From the NCBI GenBank assembly GCA_036523795.1, contig DATDDN010000147.1, positions 1 to 14,178 of the forward strand: DNA of 14,178 bases, written 5' to 3'. The notes beneath the pieces were generated by a model. That model was given only the letters and a program-made list of their open reading frames with translations, was not told where the DNA came from and searched no databases. A program made the position numbers and the translations under genes. Position 1 is the first letter of the stretch, and each line of letters begins with the position of its first letter. Of this stretch, positions 1-6,611 are shown piece after piece. The DNA is from 39-52-133 sp036523795. Lineage in GTDB: Bacteria; Pseudomonadota; Gammaproteobacteria; Burkholderiales; Gallionellaceae.

Positions 1-513
1 CAGGCGCGCACCATCCGTATCCCGGTGCACATGATCGAGACCATCAACAAGATGAACCGCATCTCGCGCCAGATCCTGCAGGAAACCGGCGTGGAAGCCG
101 ATGCCGCCACCCTGGCCGTGAAGATGGACATGCCGGAAGACAAGATCCGCAAGATCCTCAAGATCGCCAAGGAGCCTATCTCCATGGAGACGCCAGTGGG
201 CGACGATGACGATTCCCATCTGGGCGACTTCATCGAAGACTCCAACAGTCTGGCGCCCGTTGAAGCGGCGGTCTACGATAGTCTGCGCAATGTGACCAAG
301 GACATTCTGGACTCGCTCACCGCGCGCGAGGCCAAGGTGCTGCGCATGCGCTTCGGCATCGAGATGAACACCGACCACACCCTGGAAGAAGTGGGCAAGC
401 AGTTTGATGTGACGCGCGAGCGTATTCGTCAGATCGAAGCCAAGGCGCTGCGCAAGCTGCGTCACCCTTCCCGCTCGGAAAAACTGAAGAGCTTCCTCGA
501 CGGCGAAAGTTAA
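1..513 (+). CDS. rpoD: RNA polymerase primary sigma factor RpoD (sigma-70), C-terminal part
   Basis: This is the last 170 codons of the housekeeping sigma factor; the 5' part lies before the window and the frame is open from base 1. The fragment begins in the conserved stretch around regions 2.4/3.0 (RIPVHMIETINKMNR). It continues through the sigma finger of region 3.2 (DSHLGDFIED, near bases 220-240) and region 4.1. It ends with the -35-binding helix-turn-helix of region 4.2 (VTRERIRQIEAKALRKLRHP), and the C-terminus FLDGES is typical of the proteobacterial family. No frameshift or odd residue is visible. It is followed after 98 bases by a tRNA, probably within the same transcriptional unit since the first clear terminator lies after the tRNA. 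Identification is very secure. Confidence 0.98.
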   Translation, partial: QARTIRIPVHMIETINKMNRISRQILQETGVEADAATLAVKMDMPEDKIRKILKIAKEPISMETPVGDDDDSHLGDFIEDSNSLAPVEAAVYDSLRNVTKDILDSLTAREAKVLRMRFGIEMNTDHTLEEVGKQFDVTRERIRQIEAKALRKLRHPSRSEKLKSFLDGES

Positions 514-601
514 CAGGGCCTGAAATACCTGGCGGAAATGGCCCCGTGCAAGGTGCGCGAGGCGCAACAGATGGTTACCGCAGCAGTATTTCAGCTCCCT
601 G
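514..601 (+). repeat. Long imperfect inverted repeat between rpoD and the tRNA
   Basis: The sequence right after the rpoD stop can fold on itself. CAGGG at 514-518 pairs with CCCTG at 597-601, and CTGAAATAC at 520-528 pairs perfectly with GTATTTCAG at 586-594, separated by a small 1x2 internal loop. The enclosed 57 bases contain a further small hairpin (TGCGC 554-558 with GCGCA 562-566). There is no T-run, so it is not a standard intrinsic terminator. It ends 10 bases before the tRNA. It may be an RNA-processing or stabilising structure at the mRNA/tRNA junction; that role is inferred. Confidence 0.55.
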
Positions 602-611
602 GAAGTTTCAC

Positions 612-688
612 GGGTCGTTAGCTCAGTTGGTTAGAGCAGAGGACTCATAATCCTTTGGTCGCTGGTTCAAGTCCAGCACGACCCACCA
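612..688 (+). tRNA. tRNA with CAU anticodon, probably tRNA-Ile2 (lysidine type)
   Basis: A complete 77-base tRNA with encoded CCA. The acceptor arm GGGTCGT (612-618) pairs perfectly with ACGACCC (678-684), followed by discriminator A and CCA (686-688). The D-arm GCTC/GAGC, the anticodon loop CTCATAA with anticodon CAT, and the T-arm GCTGG-TTCAAGT-CCAGC are all intact. A CAU anticodon can mean initiator Met, elongator Met or Ile2, in which C34 is modified to lysidine by TilS. The 3' half from the anticodon loop through the T-arm closely resembles E. coli tRNA-Ile2 (ileX) as I remember it, and ileX also lies next to rpoD in E. coli, so Ile2 is the better call. Automated pipelines often label such genes tRNA-Met. 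Confidence 0.95.
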
Positions 689-697
689 ATCAAAATG

Positions 698-732
698 ATG
701 ACTTAGGCGTAACAACCTAAGTCATTTTTTTT
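698..732 (+). terminator. Rho-independent terminator after rpoD/tRNA
   Basis: A perfect 10-bp stem ATGACTTAGG (698-707) / CCTAAGTCAT (716-725) with an 8-base loop is followed by eight T (725-732). It ends the rpoD-tRNA unit and isolates it from the downstream signalling operon. Confidence 0.92.
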
Positions 733-791
733 CAGTTGCCGAAAGTGCGTTGAGGTTTGGAAACGGGGCGAATGCCTTTGCCCTGTCTGTA

Positions 792-837
792 TTGCCGTAT
801 TGCTCTGGTCAGGTCTATTATTCAATATGTATATAAT
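792..837 (+). promoter_or_regulatory. Candidate promoter region for the response regulator/polysaccharide operon
   Basis: This is the only AT-rich stretch in the 733-881 gap. Two overlapping readings are possible. One is TTGCCG (792-797) with an 18-base spacer to TATTAT (816-821). The other is an exact TATAAT (832-837) lacking a recognisable -35. Either places the start of transcription 30-60 bases ahead of the ATG at 882. The choice cannot be settled from sequence, and an activator-dependent promoter would fit the second reading. Confidence 0.35.
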
Positions 838-881
838 TATTTCCGCTCCAGAACGCGGCCAGAACCGGTAACCTGAAAATC

Positions 882-1298
882 ATGACAATGCATACTGGCA
901 ACTCCTCACCGGAAGCGACGGGCAGCCCGGCTGTGCTGGTGGCCGAAGACGACGAGCAAATTGCCTATCTGCTGCAGTTCTTGCTTGAGCGCGAGGGGTA
1001 TCGCGTGCTGCTTGCCCGTGACGGGCAGGAGGGGCTGCGCCTCATAGACGAAATCGCGCCGCCACAACTTGCCATCTTCGACATCATGATGCCCTATGCC
1101 GATGGATTCGAGTTGCTTGCGCACCTGCGCGCCAAGCCGGACTGGCGTACGGTACCCGTAATCATGCTGACCGCAAGATCGCAGGAAAGGGATATCGTGC
1201 GTGCACTCGATGCGGGTGCGACGGATTATGTGGTCAAGCCATTTCTGCCGGAAGAATTGAAAGCCAGGATTCGTCGCCTGGCATCGCGTCCGACCTGA
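882..1298 (+). CDS. Single-domain (stand-alone receiver) response regulator
   Basis: A 138-residue protein that is almost entirely one CheY-like REC domain. All key residues are present: acidic pocket E22-D23-D24, phospho-acceptor D67 in IFDIMMP, switch T97 in MLTA, and K119 in VKPF with the usual cis-Pro. No DNA-binding or enzymatic output domain follows, so it must act by protein contact or as a phosphotransfer intermediate. It is first in a plus-strand cluster: the yaiO ATG starts 4 bases after its stop. The likely phosphodonor is the histidine kinase at the other end of the cluster (inference). ATG 882 and ATG 888 are both possible starts; neither has a good Shine-Dalgarno sequence. The first 16 residues are poorly conserved in character. 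Confidence 0.9.
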   Translation: MTMHTGNSSPEATGSPAVLVAEDDEQIAYLLQFLLEREGYRVLLARDGQEGLRLIDEIAPPQLAIFDIMMPYADGFELLAHLRAKPDWRTVPVIMLTARSQERDIVRALDAGATDYVVKPFLPEELKARIRRLASRPT

Positions 1299-1302
1299 GC
1301 CT

Positions 1303-2076
1303 ATGAAGCTGCCAACCCATCTGTTGTTACTTGCCTCGCTGCTGACATTCATGACGTGTCAGGCAGCAGATCTGCCGGCAGGGAGCGCAAACGAGGTTGA
1401 GGTGGGAGCAAGTCATGATGCGCTCGATAATGGCTACAACGACTGGGATAGTGTCTATCTTGATGCCCTGCATCGCTTCGCCGCTCGGCATTCGGTTTAT
1501 GGCGAGCTGCGCGAGACACAGCGCTTCAACCTGCGCGACCGCGAGATTTCCGGGGGCTATTCCCATCCGTTCAGCGATACCTGGACTGGTGTCGTGGAGG
1601 CAAGCGTCAGTCCTGACCACAATGTTCTCGCCAAGAATTCCGTGTTCGGGCAATTGCAGAAATCGTTCGATGACGGCTGGGGTGTGCAGGCCGGTTTGCG
1701 TCGCAGCGAATACGACACCAGTTCAACCGAGCTGATGCTGTTGACCGGTGAACGCTATTGGGGAAATTACCGTGGTGCTTACACGCTCTACCTGGGCCGG
1801 CCGCAGGACGCAGGGGCTGCATCCAGCCATCTGGCGCAGTTCAGTTACTACTACGGCGAGCGCAGCTACCTGACCTTGGGTATTTCCGCCGGGCGCCAGG
1901 TTGAAAGCCTTGGCCCTGGCGTGGGTGTGCTGGTGACCGATGTGGCCAGCGTCAGCGTTTCCGGGCGCCACTGGCTCGACTCGGGCTGGGGAGTCAGCTA
2001 CGAGGCAATCCTGGAGCACCAGGGCGATCTGTATACGCGCAAGGGCATTCGCCTGGGCCTTCGCCATGCTTTCTGA
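1303..2076 (+). CDS. yaiO: YaiO-family outer-membrane beta-barrel protein
   Basis: A 257-residue protein with a type I signal peptide (K2, hydrophobic core, likely cleavage near residue 21 around CQA/AD; the Cys does not sit in a lipobox). The rest alternates aromatic and polar residues in barrel-strand style. Family-like stretches include YGELRETQRFNLRDREI, ERYWGNYRGAYTLY, SYYYGERS and a C-terminal GIRLGLRHAF ending in Phe, the usual signature for outer-membrane insertion. The length matches the compact E. coli YaiO without an N-terminal TPR extension. In E. coli, yaiO lies near the GT2 glycosyltransferase gene yaiP. Here too a GT2 gene follows, which supports a role in glycan export or retention at the outer membrane (inference). 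The gene overlaps the next one by 11 bases, suggesting translational coupling. Confidence 0.85.
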   Translation: MKLPTHLLLLASLLTFMTCQAADLPAGSANEVEVGASHDALDNGYNDWDSVYLDALHRFAARHSVYGELRETQRFNLRDREISGGYSHPFSDTWTGVVEASVSPDHNVLAKNSVFGQLQKSFDDGWGVQAGLRRSEYDTSSTELMLLTGERYWGNYRGAYTLYLGRPQDAGAASSHLAQFSYYYGERSYLTLGISAGRQVESLGPGVGVLVTDVASVSVSGRHWLDSGWGVSYEAILEHQGDLYTRKGIRLGLRHAF

Positions 2077-3130
2077 ACGTCTATTGCCGCTGGTGCTGTG
2101 GGTAGGCCTGGCTCTGCTGGTGGTGATGCTGTTGCTGTTGCTGCAGATTGCCCTGTTGCGCATTAACCTGATTGCGCGCACTACACGCGAGCAGCACTTT
2201 CTGCAGACCTGGCGGCCGCTGCTGGCAGCAGCCATTGCGGGCGAGAATCCCGCGCTGCCACCGCTGGCAAAAGGCGATGAGGTGTTCTTCCTCAAGCTGT
2301 GGAATCATCTGCAGGAATCATTGCGCGGGGATGCGAAGTGGCGGCTCAACATCCTGGCGGCGCGGTGCGGCGTGGTGTCGTACGCGCACACATTGCTCAG
2401 GCAAACGGACCTGCGCTCGCAACTTCTGGCTGCAACCACGCTCGGCCACCTCAACGACCGTTCGCCCTGGGAAGGTATCCTGCGCCTGGCAAATTCCCCC
2501 GATCCTTTGCTCTCCCTGGTGGCCGCACGCGCGTTGCTGCAGCTTGACGCCAATGCGGTGCTGCATGATCTGAAACGGCAATTGCTCGAGCGCGAAGATT
2601 GGCCCATAGCGCAATTGACCAAGATGCTTCAGGAGACCGGGACTGCCGCCACCTTTGCCGAGCTGGCGGATACAGCCATGCAGTTGGCCAGTTCGACCGA
2701 TCCCGCCGAGCTGAGCCAGTTGCGTCGCGTGTTGCAACTGCTCGAAGTTGCGCCGCCCCAGCTTGTGGTGCCGGTAGTGCGACGTATACTGGCCACGACC
2801 GGGGACGACGAAGCCATCGCGCATTGCCTGAGATTCCTGAGCGAGCCCAATGACCTCCCGACTGTGCGCGCCCATCTTGCGCACCGCAACTGGAAGATAC
2901 GCCTGCAAGCGGCCCTTGCGCTTGGGCGCATCGGGACTGCGGACGATGTGGTGCGTCTGACCGCGTTGCTGGGTGATCCAGTCTGGTGGGTGCGCTATCG
3001 CACGGCACAGGCACTGGTGATACTGACCCGCGGCAATCAGCAGACGCTGTCCCGACTGCGCGCGCAACTCACCGATCGCTATGCACGCGACATGCTGGAG
3101 ATGGCCATGGCAGAAAAGGACGGCAGATGA
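2066..3130 (+). CDS. Membrane-anchored HEAT-repeat protein
   Basis: 354 residues from the ATG at 2066. An in-frame upstream start at 1940 is rejected because it would lie deep inside yaiO. Residues 8-31 form one strong transmembrane helix rich in Leu/Val. It is followed by the basic stretch RINLIARTTR, so by the positive-inside rule the rest should be cytoplasmic. The remainder is helical with HEAT/PBS-lyase-like repeats: roughly 115-165 (LRSQLLAATTLGHL, LLSLVAARALLQL), and most clearly 263-325 (NWKIRLQAALALGRIG, DPVWWVRYRTAQALVIL). No catalytic motif is visible. It overlaps yaiO by 11 bases and shares ATGA with the glycosyltransferase gene, so the three are probably produced together. A scaffold or regulatory subunit contacting the glycosyltransferase or the receiver protein is a plausible but unproven role. 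Confidence 0.82.
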   Translation: MLSERLLPLVLWVGLALLVVMLLLLLQIALLRINLIARTTREQHFLQTWRPLLAAAIAGENPALPPLAKGDEVFFLKLWNHLQESLRGDAKWRLNILAARCGVVSYAHTLLRQTDLRSQLLAATTLGHLNDRSPWEGILRLANSPDPLLSLVAARALLQLDANAVLHDLKRQLLEREDWPIAQLTKMLQETGTAATFAELADTAMQLASSTDPAELSQLRRVLQLLEVAPPQLVVPVVRRILATTGDDEAIAHCLRFLSEPNDLPTVRAHLAHRNWKIRLQAALALGRIGTADDVVRLTALLGDPVWWVRYRTAQALVILTRGNQQTLSRLRAQLTDRYARDMLEMAMAEKDGR

Positions 3131-4542
3131 GCCATTTCGTTGAGGTGATGTTGTCGCTGCAATGGGTCTTCCTGTTCTACTTTATCGCTGTCAACGGCGG
3201 GTATCTGATGCTCACCGTGCTGTCCTTCTTCAGCCTGCGCCGCTACCTCGATGCCCGGGTTCTGGACGACTTGCCGCAGGCATATGCAAATCTCAAACCG
3301 CCGATCAGCGTGCTAGTTCCCGCATACAACGAAGCGTCCACCATCGCAGCATCCGTGCGTTCCCTGCTCCAACTGACCTACCAGGAGTTCGAGATCATTG
3401 TCATCAACGATGGCTCGAAGGACGGAACGCTTGCGGAACTGCAGCGTGAGTTCGACCTCATTCCTTTCGCCGAGGCTTACTGGAACAAGCTGCCGACCGC
3501 GCCGCTGCGCGGAATCTGGCGCTCCATGCGCCATCCCAATCTGCGCGTGATCGACAAGGAAAACGGCGGCAAGGCCGATGCCCTCAATGCCGGCATCAAC
3601 GCAGCGCGCTATCCGCTGTTTTGCGCTGTAGATGCCGATTCGATCCTGCAGCGCAACAGTCTGCAGTTGATCGTGCAGCCTTTTATCGAAGATGCACGCA
3701 CCATCGCGGCAGGCGGCACAATACGTGTAGTGAATGGCTGCAGGGCGAGCGACGGTTATCTCTCCCATGTCGGCCTGCCGCACAAGCTGCTGCCTCTACT
3801 GCAGATCGTCGAATATCTGCGTGCGTTCCTGTTTGGTCGCCTGGGCTGGTCGCCGATCAATGCCATGCTGGTGATATCCGGTGCGTTTGGCCTGTTCCGC
3901 AAGGCGAGTGTCATTGATGTCGGCGGCTACCGTACGGATACCGTCGGAGAGGATATGGAGCTGGTGATGCGCCTGCATCGCGTGTATCGCAAGCGGCGCA
4001 CGCCCTACCGTATCGTGTTCGTGCCGAACCCGGTGTGCTGGACCGAGGTGCCGGAAACCCTGGGTGTGCTGAGGAACCAGCGTGTGCGCTGGCAACGCGG
4101 CTTGTCGGAAAGCCTGATGATGAACATGGGGCTGCTGTTCAGCTTGCGCGGTGGCTGGGTAGGCTGGCTGGCCTTCCCGTTCACGCTGATCTTTGAGTGG
4201 CTCGGCCCGGTAATCGAGGTAGCCGGCTATGTCTTCGTGATTGCTGGCTACTGGCTGGGTGTGGTTTCTCTGTCGACCGTGCTCGCCTTTACCCTGGTGG
4301 CAATCATGCTGGGCGTGCTGGTGTCAGTCAGCGTGATGCTGGTGGAGGAAATGTCGTTCCATCTCTACCCGCGGCCGCGGCAGCTTGCAGCATTGCTGCT
4401 GATGGCAGTGGTCGAGAACTTCGGTTACCGTCAGATAACCTTGTTGTGGCGCCTGAGGGGCATGGTGGAGTGGCTCCTGGGCGCCAAGACACAGTGGGGT
4501 ACCATGACGCGCACCGCTTCCTGGCAGCAACGCAAATCGTGA
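3127..4542 (+). CDS. GT2-family processive membrane glycosyltransferase (PgaC/BcsA/YaiP-like)
   Basis: 471 residues from the ATG in the ATGA overlap with the HEAT gene; a longer frame from 2986 would run inside that gene and is rejected. An N-terminal membrane segment lies at about 11-35, then a cytoplasmic GT-A domain. The polymerase motifs are in order: VPAYNEA (64-70), INDGSKDG (93-100), GGKADALNAG (147-156), DxD as D169-A-D171, GED (274-276) with the general-base Asp, and QRVRW (318-322). Two to four hydrophobic segments follow between about 343 and 440. Such enzymes polymerise a nucleotide-sugar-derived glycan and pass it through the inner membrane; the sugar cannot be read from sequence. 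No PilZ domain is fused. With YaiO and the HEAT protein it forms the core of a putative exopolysaccharide system. Confidence 0.9.
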   Translation: MSHFVEVMLSLQWVFLFYFIAVNGGYLMLTVLSFFSLRRYLDARVLDDLPQAYANLKPPISVLVPAYNEASTIAASVRSLLQLTYQEFEIIVINDGSKDGTLAELQREFDLIPFAEAYWNKLPTAPLRGIWRSMRHPNLRVIDKENGGKADALNAGINAARYPLFCAVDADSILQRNSLQLIVQPFIEDARTIAAGGTIRVVNGCRASDGYLSHVGLPHKLLPLLQIVEYLRAFLFGRLGWSPINAMLVISGAFGLFRKASVIDVGGYRTDTVGEDMELVMRLHRVYRKRRTPYRIVFVPNPVCWTEVPETLGVLRNQRVRWQRGLSESLMMNMGLLFSLRGGWVGWLAFPFTLIFEWLGPVIEVAGYVFVIAGYWLGVVSLSTVLAFTLVAIMLGVLVSVSVMLVEEMSFHLYPRPRQLAALLLMAVVENFGYRQITLLWRLRGMVEWLLGAKTQWGTMTRTASWQQRKS

Positions 4543-4566
4543 TCATTTCCCTGGGCTCATGCCGTG

Positions 4567-5946
4567 ATGAACCTCAAGCGATCTGACGAGCAGGACGCCG
4601 ACCTGGCGGCCATGTTGCAGCGCGACGATCTGCGCGCGGAGGCGTGCCGCGATCTGGCGCAGCGCTCCATCGTCGGTGTAACCGCTTATTTCATACTCTG
4701 GCTGATCATCTACTATGCCAGCGAGCTGGAGCAGGCGAACGATGCATTGCTGGAGTTCCTCGGGTTCATGCTGGGGGCGTCGGGCGTGGGACGGCTCTAC
4801 CTTGCCTTGAATTTCCAGAAGCTATACGCTGCCAACCCGCGGCGTTGGCGCTGGCTGTTTGCGCTGGGAACGATCACTTCCGCGGCAATCTGGGGGGGCG
4901 TTTGCGCGCTTGCGCTGGACTTCAACGGGCTGGGTACGACCTCCATCATGGTTCTGCTGTCCACCGCCGGCATTGCCGCAGGCGGCATCGTTTCACTTGA
5001 GCCCGCGGCCTGGCTGGGCGGCATTTTCATCATGCTGCTGCTGTTTCCGATCGTCCCGTTTGCCTTGCTCAGCGGCAACGTGCCACAGAAGGGCGTCGCC
5101 CTGCTGTTCCTGACATTCTTCGCCTTCATGTTTCTGCTGTGGCGACAGCTCCATGCCGAATATTGGCGCGCCCTCGCCGGGCGGGCGCAACTGCTGCGTG
5201 CGAAGGAGGAGGCGGAGGCCGCGACCGTGGCCAAAGGGCAATTCATCGCCAGCGTCAGCCATGAATTGCGCACACCGTTGACGGCCATCGTCGGTGCCTT
5301 GGGCATGATCGAGACCTACCGGCCGGAAGGCGTGCCCGAGCAAACCATGAGGCTGGTCAACATGGCTTATGAGAACGGAAAACGGCTGTCGGTCCTGATC
5401 AACGACCTGCTCGATTTCGAGAAGCTCAACGCCCATCGCATGGAATTCCACTGCCGGCCGACGAAGCTGGTGCCCTTGCTGGAGCGCGTGCTGGAGCTCA
5501 ACCGTCCCTACGCAGAAAATTATCGAGTTTCTTTCGCGTTCGCGCCCCCCTCATCCGACGTGGAAGTCATTGCAGATGAGAACCGCCTGATGCAGGTCAT
5601 GACCAACCTGCTCTCCAATGCCGCCAAGCACTCGCCTGCCGGCGAAGAGGTCTGTATTACGGTCACGCAAGGCGACGGCAAGGTGCGTGTTGCGGTCAGC
5701 GATCGCGGTGCAGGCGTGCCTGACGCTTTTCGGGAGCACATTTTCGAGAAATTTGCCCAAGCCGACAGCTCATCCACCCGCAAGACTAATGGCACGGGAC
5801 TGGGACTCTCCATCAGCAAGGCGATCATCGAACAGATGGGTGGAACGATAGGATTCGACTCGGTGGTCGGGCAGGGGGCAACCTTTTTCTTCTGTCTGCC
5901 TGTGGATGGCCAGGATCAGCACCAGGCTGTGATATCACAGACCTGA
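4567..5946 (+). CDS. Multi-pass membrane sensor histidine kinase
   Basis: About 459 residues from ATG 4567; GTG 4564 directly before it is an equally possible start. The N-terminal half (about 37-193) holds some six hydrophobic segments with short loops and no large periplasmic domain, suggesting sensing in or near the membrane; I do not recognise a named sensor family. A short helix (about 200-225) leads to a HisKA domain with SHELRTP (H232 phospho-acceptor), then a HATPase_c domain: N-box NLLSNAAKHS (347-356), G1 DRGAG (379-383), F-box FEKF, G2 GTGLGL (409-414). No receiver domain is attached, so it needs a separate partner. It is the last gene of the cluster, 24 bases after the glycosyltransferase, and the receiver protein at 882 is the obvious candidate (inference). 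Confidence 0.92.
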   Translation: MNLKRSDEQDADLAAMLQRDDLRAEACRDLAQRSIVGVTAYFILWLIIYYASELEQANDALLEFLGFMLGASGVGRLYLALNFQKLYAANPRRWRWLFALGTITSAAIWGGVCALALDFNGLGTTSIMVLLSTAGIAAGGIVSLEPAAWLGGIFIMLLLFPIVPFALLSGNVPQKGVALLFLTFFAFMFLLWRQLHAEYWRALAGRAQLLRAKEEAEAATVAKGQFIASVSHELRTPLTAIVGALGMIETYRPEGVPEQTMRLVNMAYENGKRLSVLINDLLDFEKLNAHRMEFHCRPTKLVPLLERVLELNRPYAENYRVSFAFAPPSSDVEVIADENRLMQVMTNLLSNAAKHSPAGEEVCITVTQGDGKVRVAVSDRGAGVPDAFREHIFEKFAQADSSSTRKTNGTGLGLSISKAIIEQMGGTIGFDSVVGQGATFFFCLPVDGQDQHQAVISQT

Positions 5947-5962
5947 GACATGGCTGGACTGC

Positions 5963-6298
5963 TCAGAGGCAGCCGCCGCAGCTGCCGCAGCGCCAGTCAT
6001 GCGGATTGACTGCCTGGTAGAGCCAGCGCAGATGCTGTTCGTCGATGGGGATGTCATGTTTGGCAAAAAGCTGGCTTGCCCAGTCGATGTTGGCGAGTAT
6101 CCACTCGTCTTCGCCCAGGCCTTCTGCGAATTCCTCATCGTCCGGAAAGATGTAGCTGTAGATGCCGAAAGTGCCCATGTCGGTCTCGCGCCAGGGGGCA
6201 TCCAGGTCGAGCAGACGCCCCTGGTAGTGGATTTCCCAGTGGCCGGTGCACAGATTGCTGCCACTGGCGCTCCAGCGGGCGGAGAAGGGGTTGGACAT
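5963..6298 (-). CDS. Small uncharacterised protein with Cys-rich C-terminal tail
   Basis: 111 residues, acidic in the middle, with no signal peptide or membrane segment. Its composition is rich in Trp, Tyr, Asp and Glu (YIFPDDEEF, GEDEWILANIDW), typical of a folded soluble protein rather than a chance frame. It ends in DWRCGSCGGCL, three Cys as CxxCxxC, which could bind a metal or iron-sulphur centre or be redox active. I have a sense of similar proteins in other beta- and gammaproteobacteria but cannot name a family or function. It is convergent with the histidine kinase (16-base gap) and divergent from the STAS operon. A weak AAGG lies ahead of the ATG. That it is a real gene is likely from its composition and tidy fit between neighbours. 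Confidence 0.75.
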   Translation of the reverse strand: MSNPFSARWSASGSNLCTGHWEIHYQGRLLDLDAPWRETDMGTFGIYSYIFPDDEEFAEGLGEDEWILANIDWASQLFAKHDIPIDEQHLRWLYQAVNPHDWRCGSCGGCL

Positions 6299-6349
6299 GG
6301 AAGCCTTTTTGCGGTCAGAATTACGTAAACTTCGACGGGAATGACGCCG

Positions 6350-6378
6350 AGTTTATCCCAATTCCGGAAGACTTTGAA
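6350..6378 (-). promoter_or_regulatory. Weak candidate promoter for the small Cys-tail gene
   Basis: On the minus strand TTCAAA (6378-6373) is 17 bases from TAAACT (6355-6350), each matching four of six consensus positions. It lies about 50 bases ahead of the ATG at 6298. Weak on its own. Confidence 0.22.
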
Positions 6379-6438
6379 TGAGGTCTACCGGTGGCGCTGC
6401 ACACGCCGGGAAGGCTCAGGGCGGGGTGGATGCGATGC

Positions 6439-6467
6439 TTGAGATGCAGTGACCTGCGGCATACAAT
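6439..6467 (+). promoter_or_regulatory. Sigma-70-like promoter of the STAS/partner-switch operon
   Basis: TTGAGA (6439-6444) and TACAAT (6462-6467) each match five of six consensus bases with the optimal 17-base spacer. Transcription would begin near 6474, giving a leader of about 140 bases before the STAS ATG. It is the best promoter match I found in the window. Confidence 0.55.
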
Positions 6468-6603
6468 TGCGCACGGAACGATGGAGCCCGCATCGTTTTG
6501 GGCATACCATGCGAGGCGACTTTGGTGGGGGCAGGCAAGGGGTGCAATGTGCTTGCCCAGAGTGAACGTGGGCAGCATACGTAATAAATATAAATCAAAA
6601 AGT

Positions 6604-6611
6604 CAGGGAGA
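6604..6611 (+). promoter_or_regulatory. Ribosome binding site of the STAS gene
   Basis: CAGGGAGA lies a few bases before ATG 6616. It is one of the few strong Shine-Dalgarno sequences here and decides this start over the in-frame upstream extension to 6391. Confidence 0.7.

Noticed and set aside
1303..1380. Lipoprotein signal in the YaiO protein (Cys near residue 19)
   Set aside because: The residues before Cys (Phe-Met-Thr) do not form a lipobox; a type I cleavage after CQA fits a barrel protein.
1940..2065. Upstream extension of the HEAT gene inside yaiO
   Set aside because: It translates to Arg/Ser-rich text without domain character and would overlap yaiO by 137 bases; the ATG at 2066 starts directly before a clean membrane helix.
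2986..3126. Upstream extension of the glycosyltransferase frame
   Set aside because: It lies in the HEAT gene's coding sequence; the ATGA overlap start at 3127 leads straight into a typical N-terminal membrane segment.
6326..6353. Possible sigma-28 promoter TAAA-16-GCCGAGTT on the plus strand
   Set aside because: Spacer is one base too long and the last three -10 bases mismatch; a much better sigma-70-like promoter lies closer to the STAS gene.
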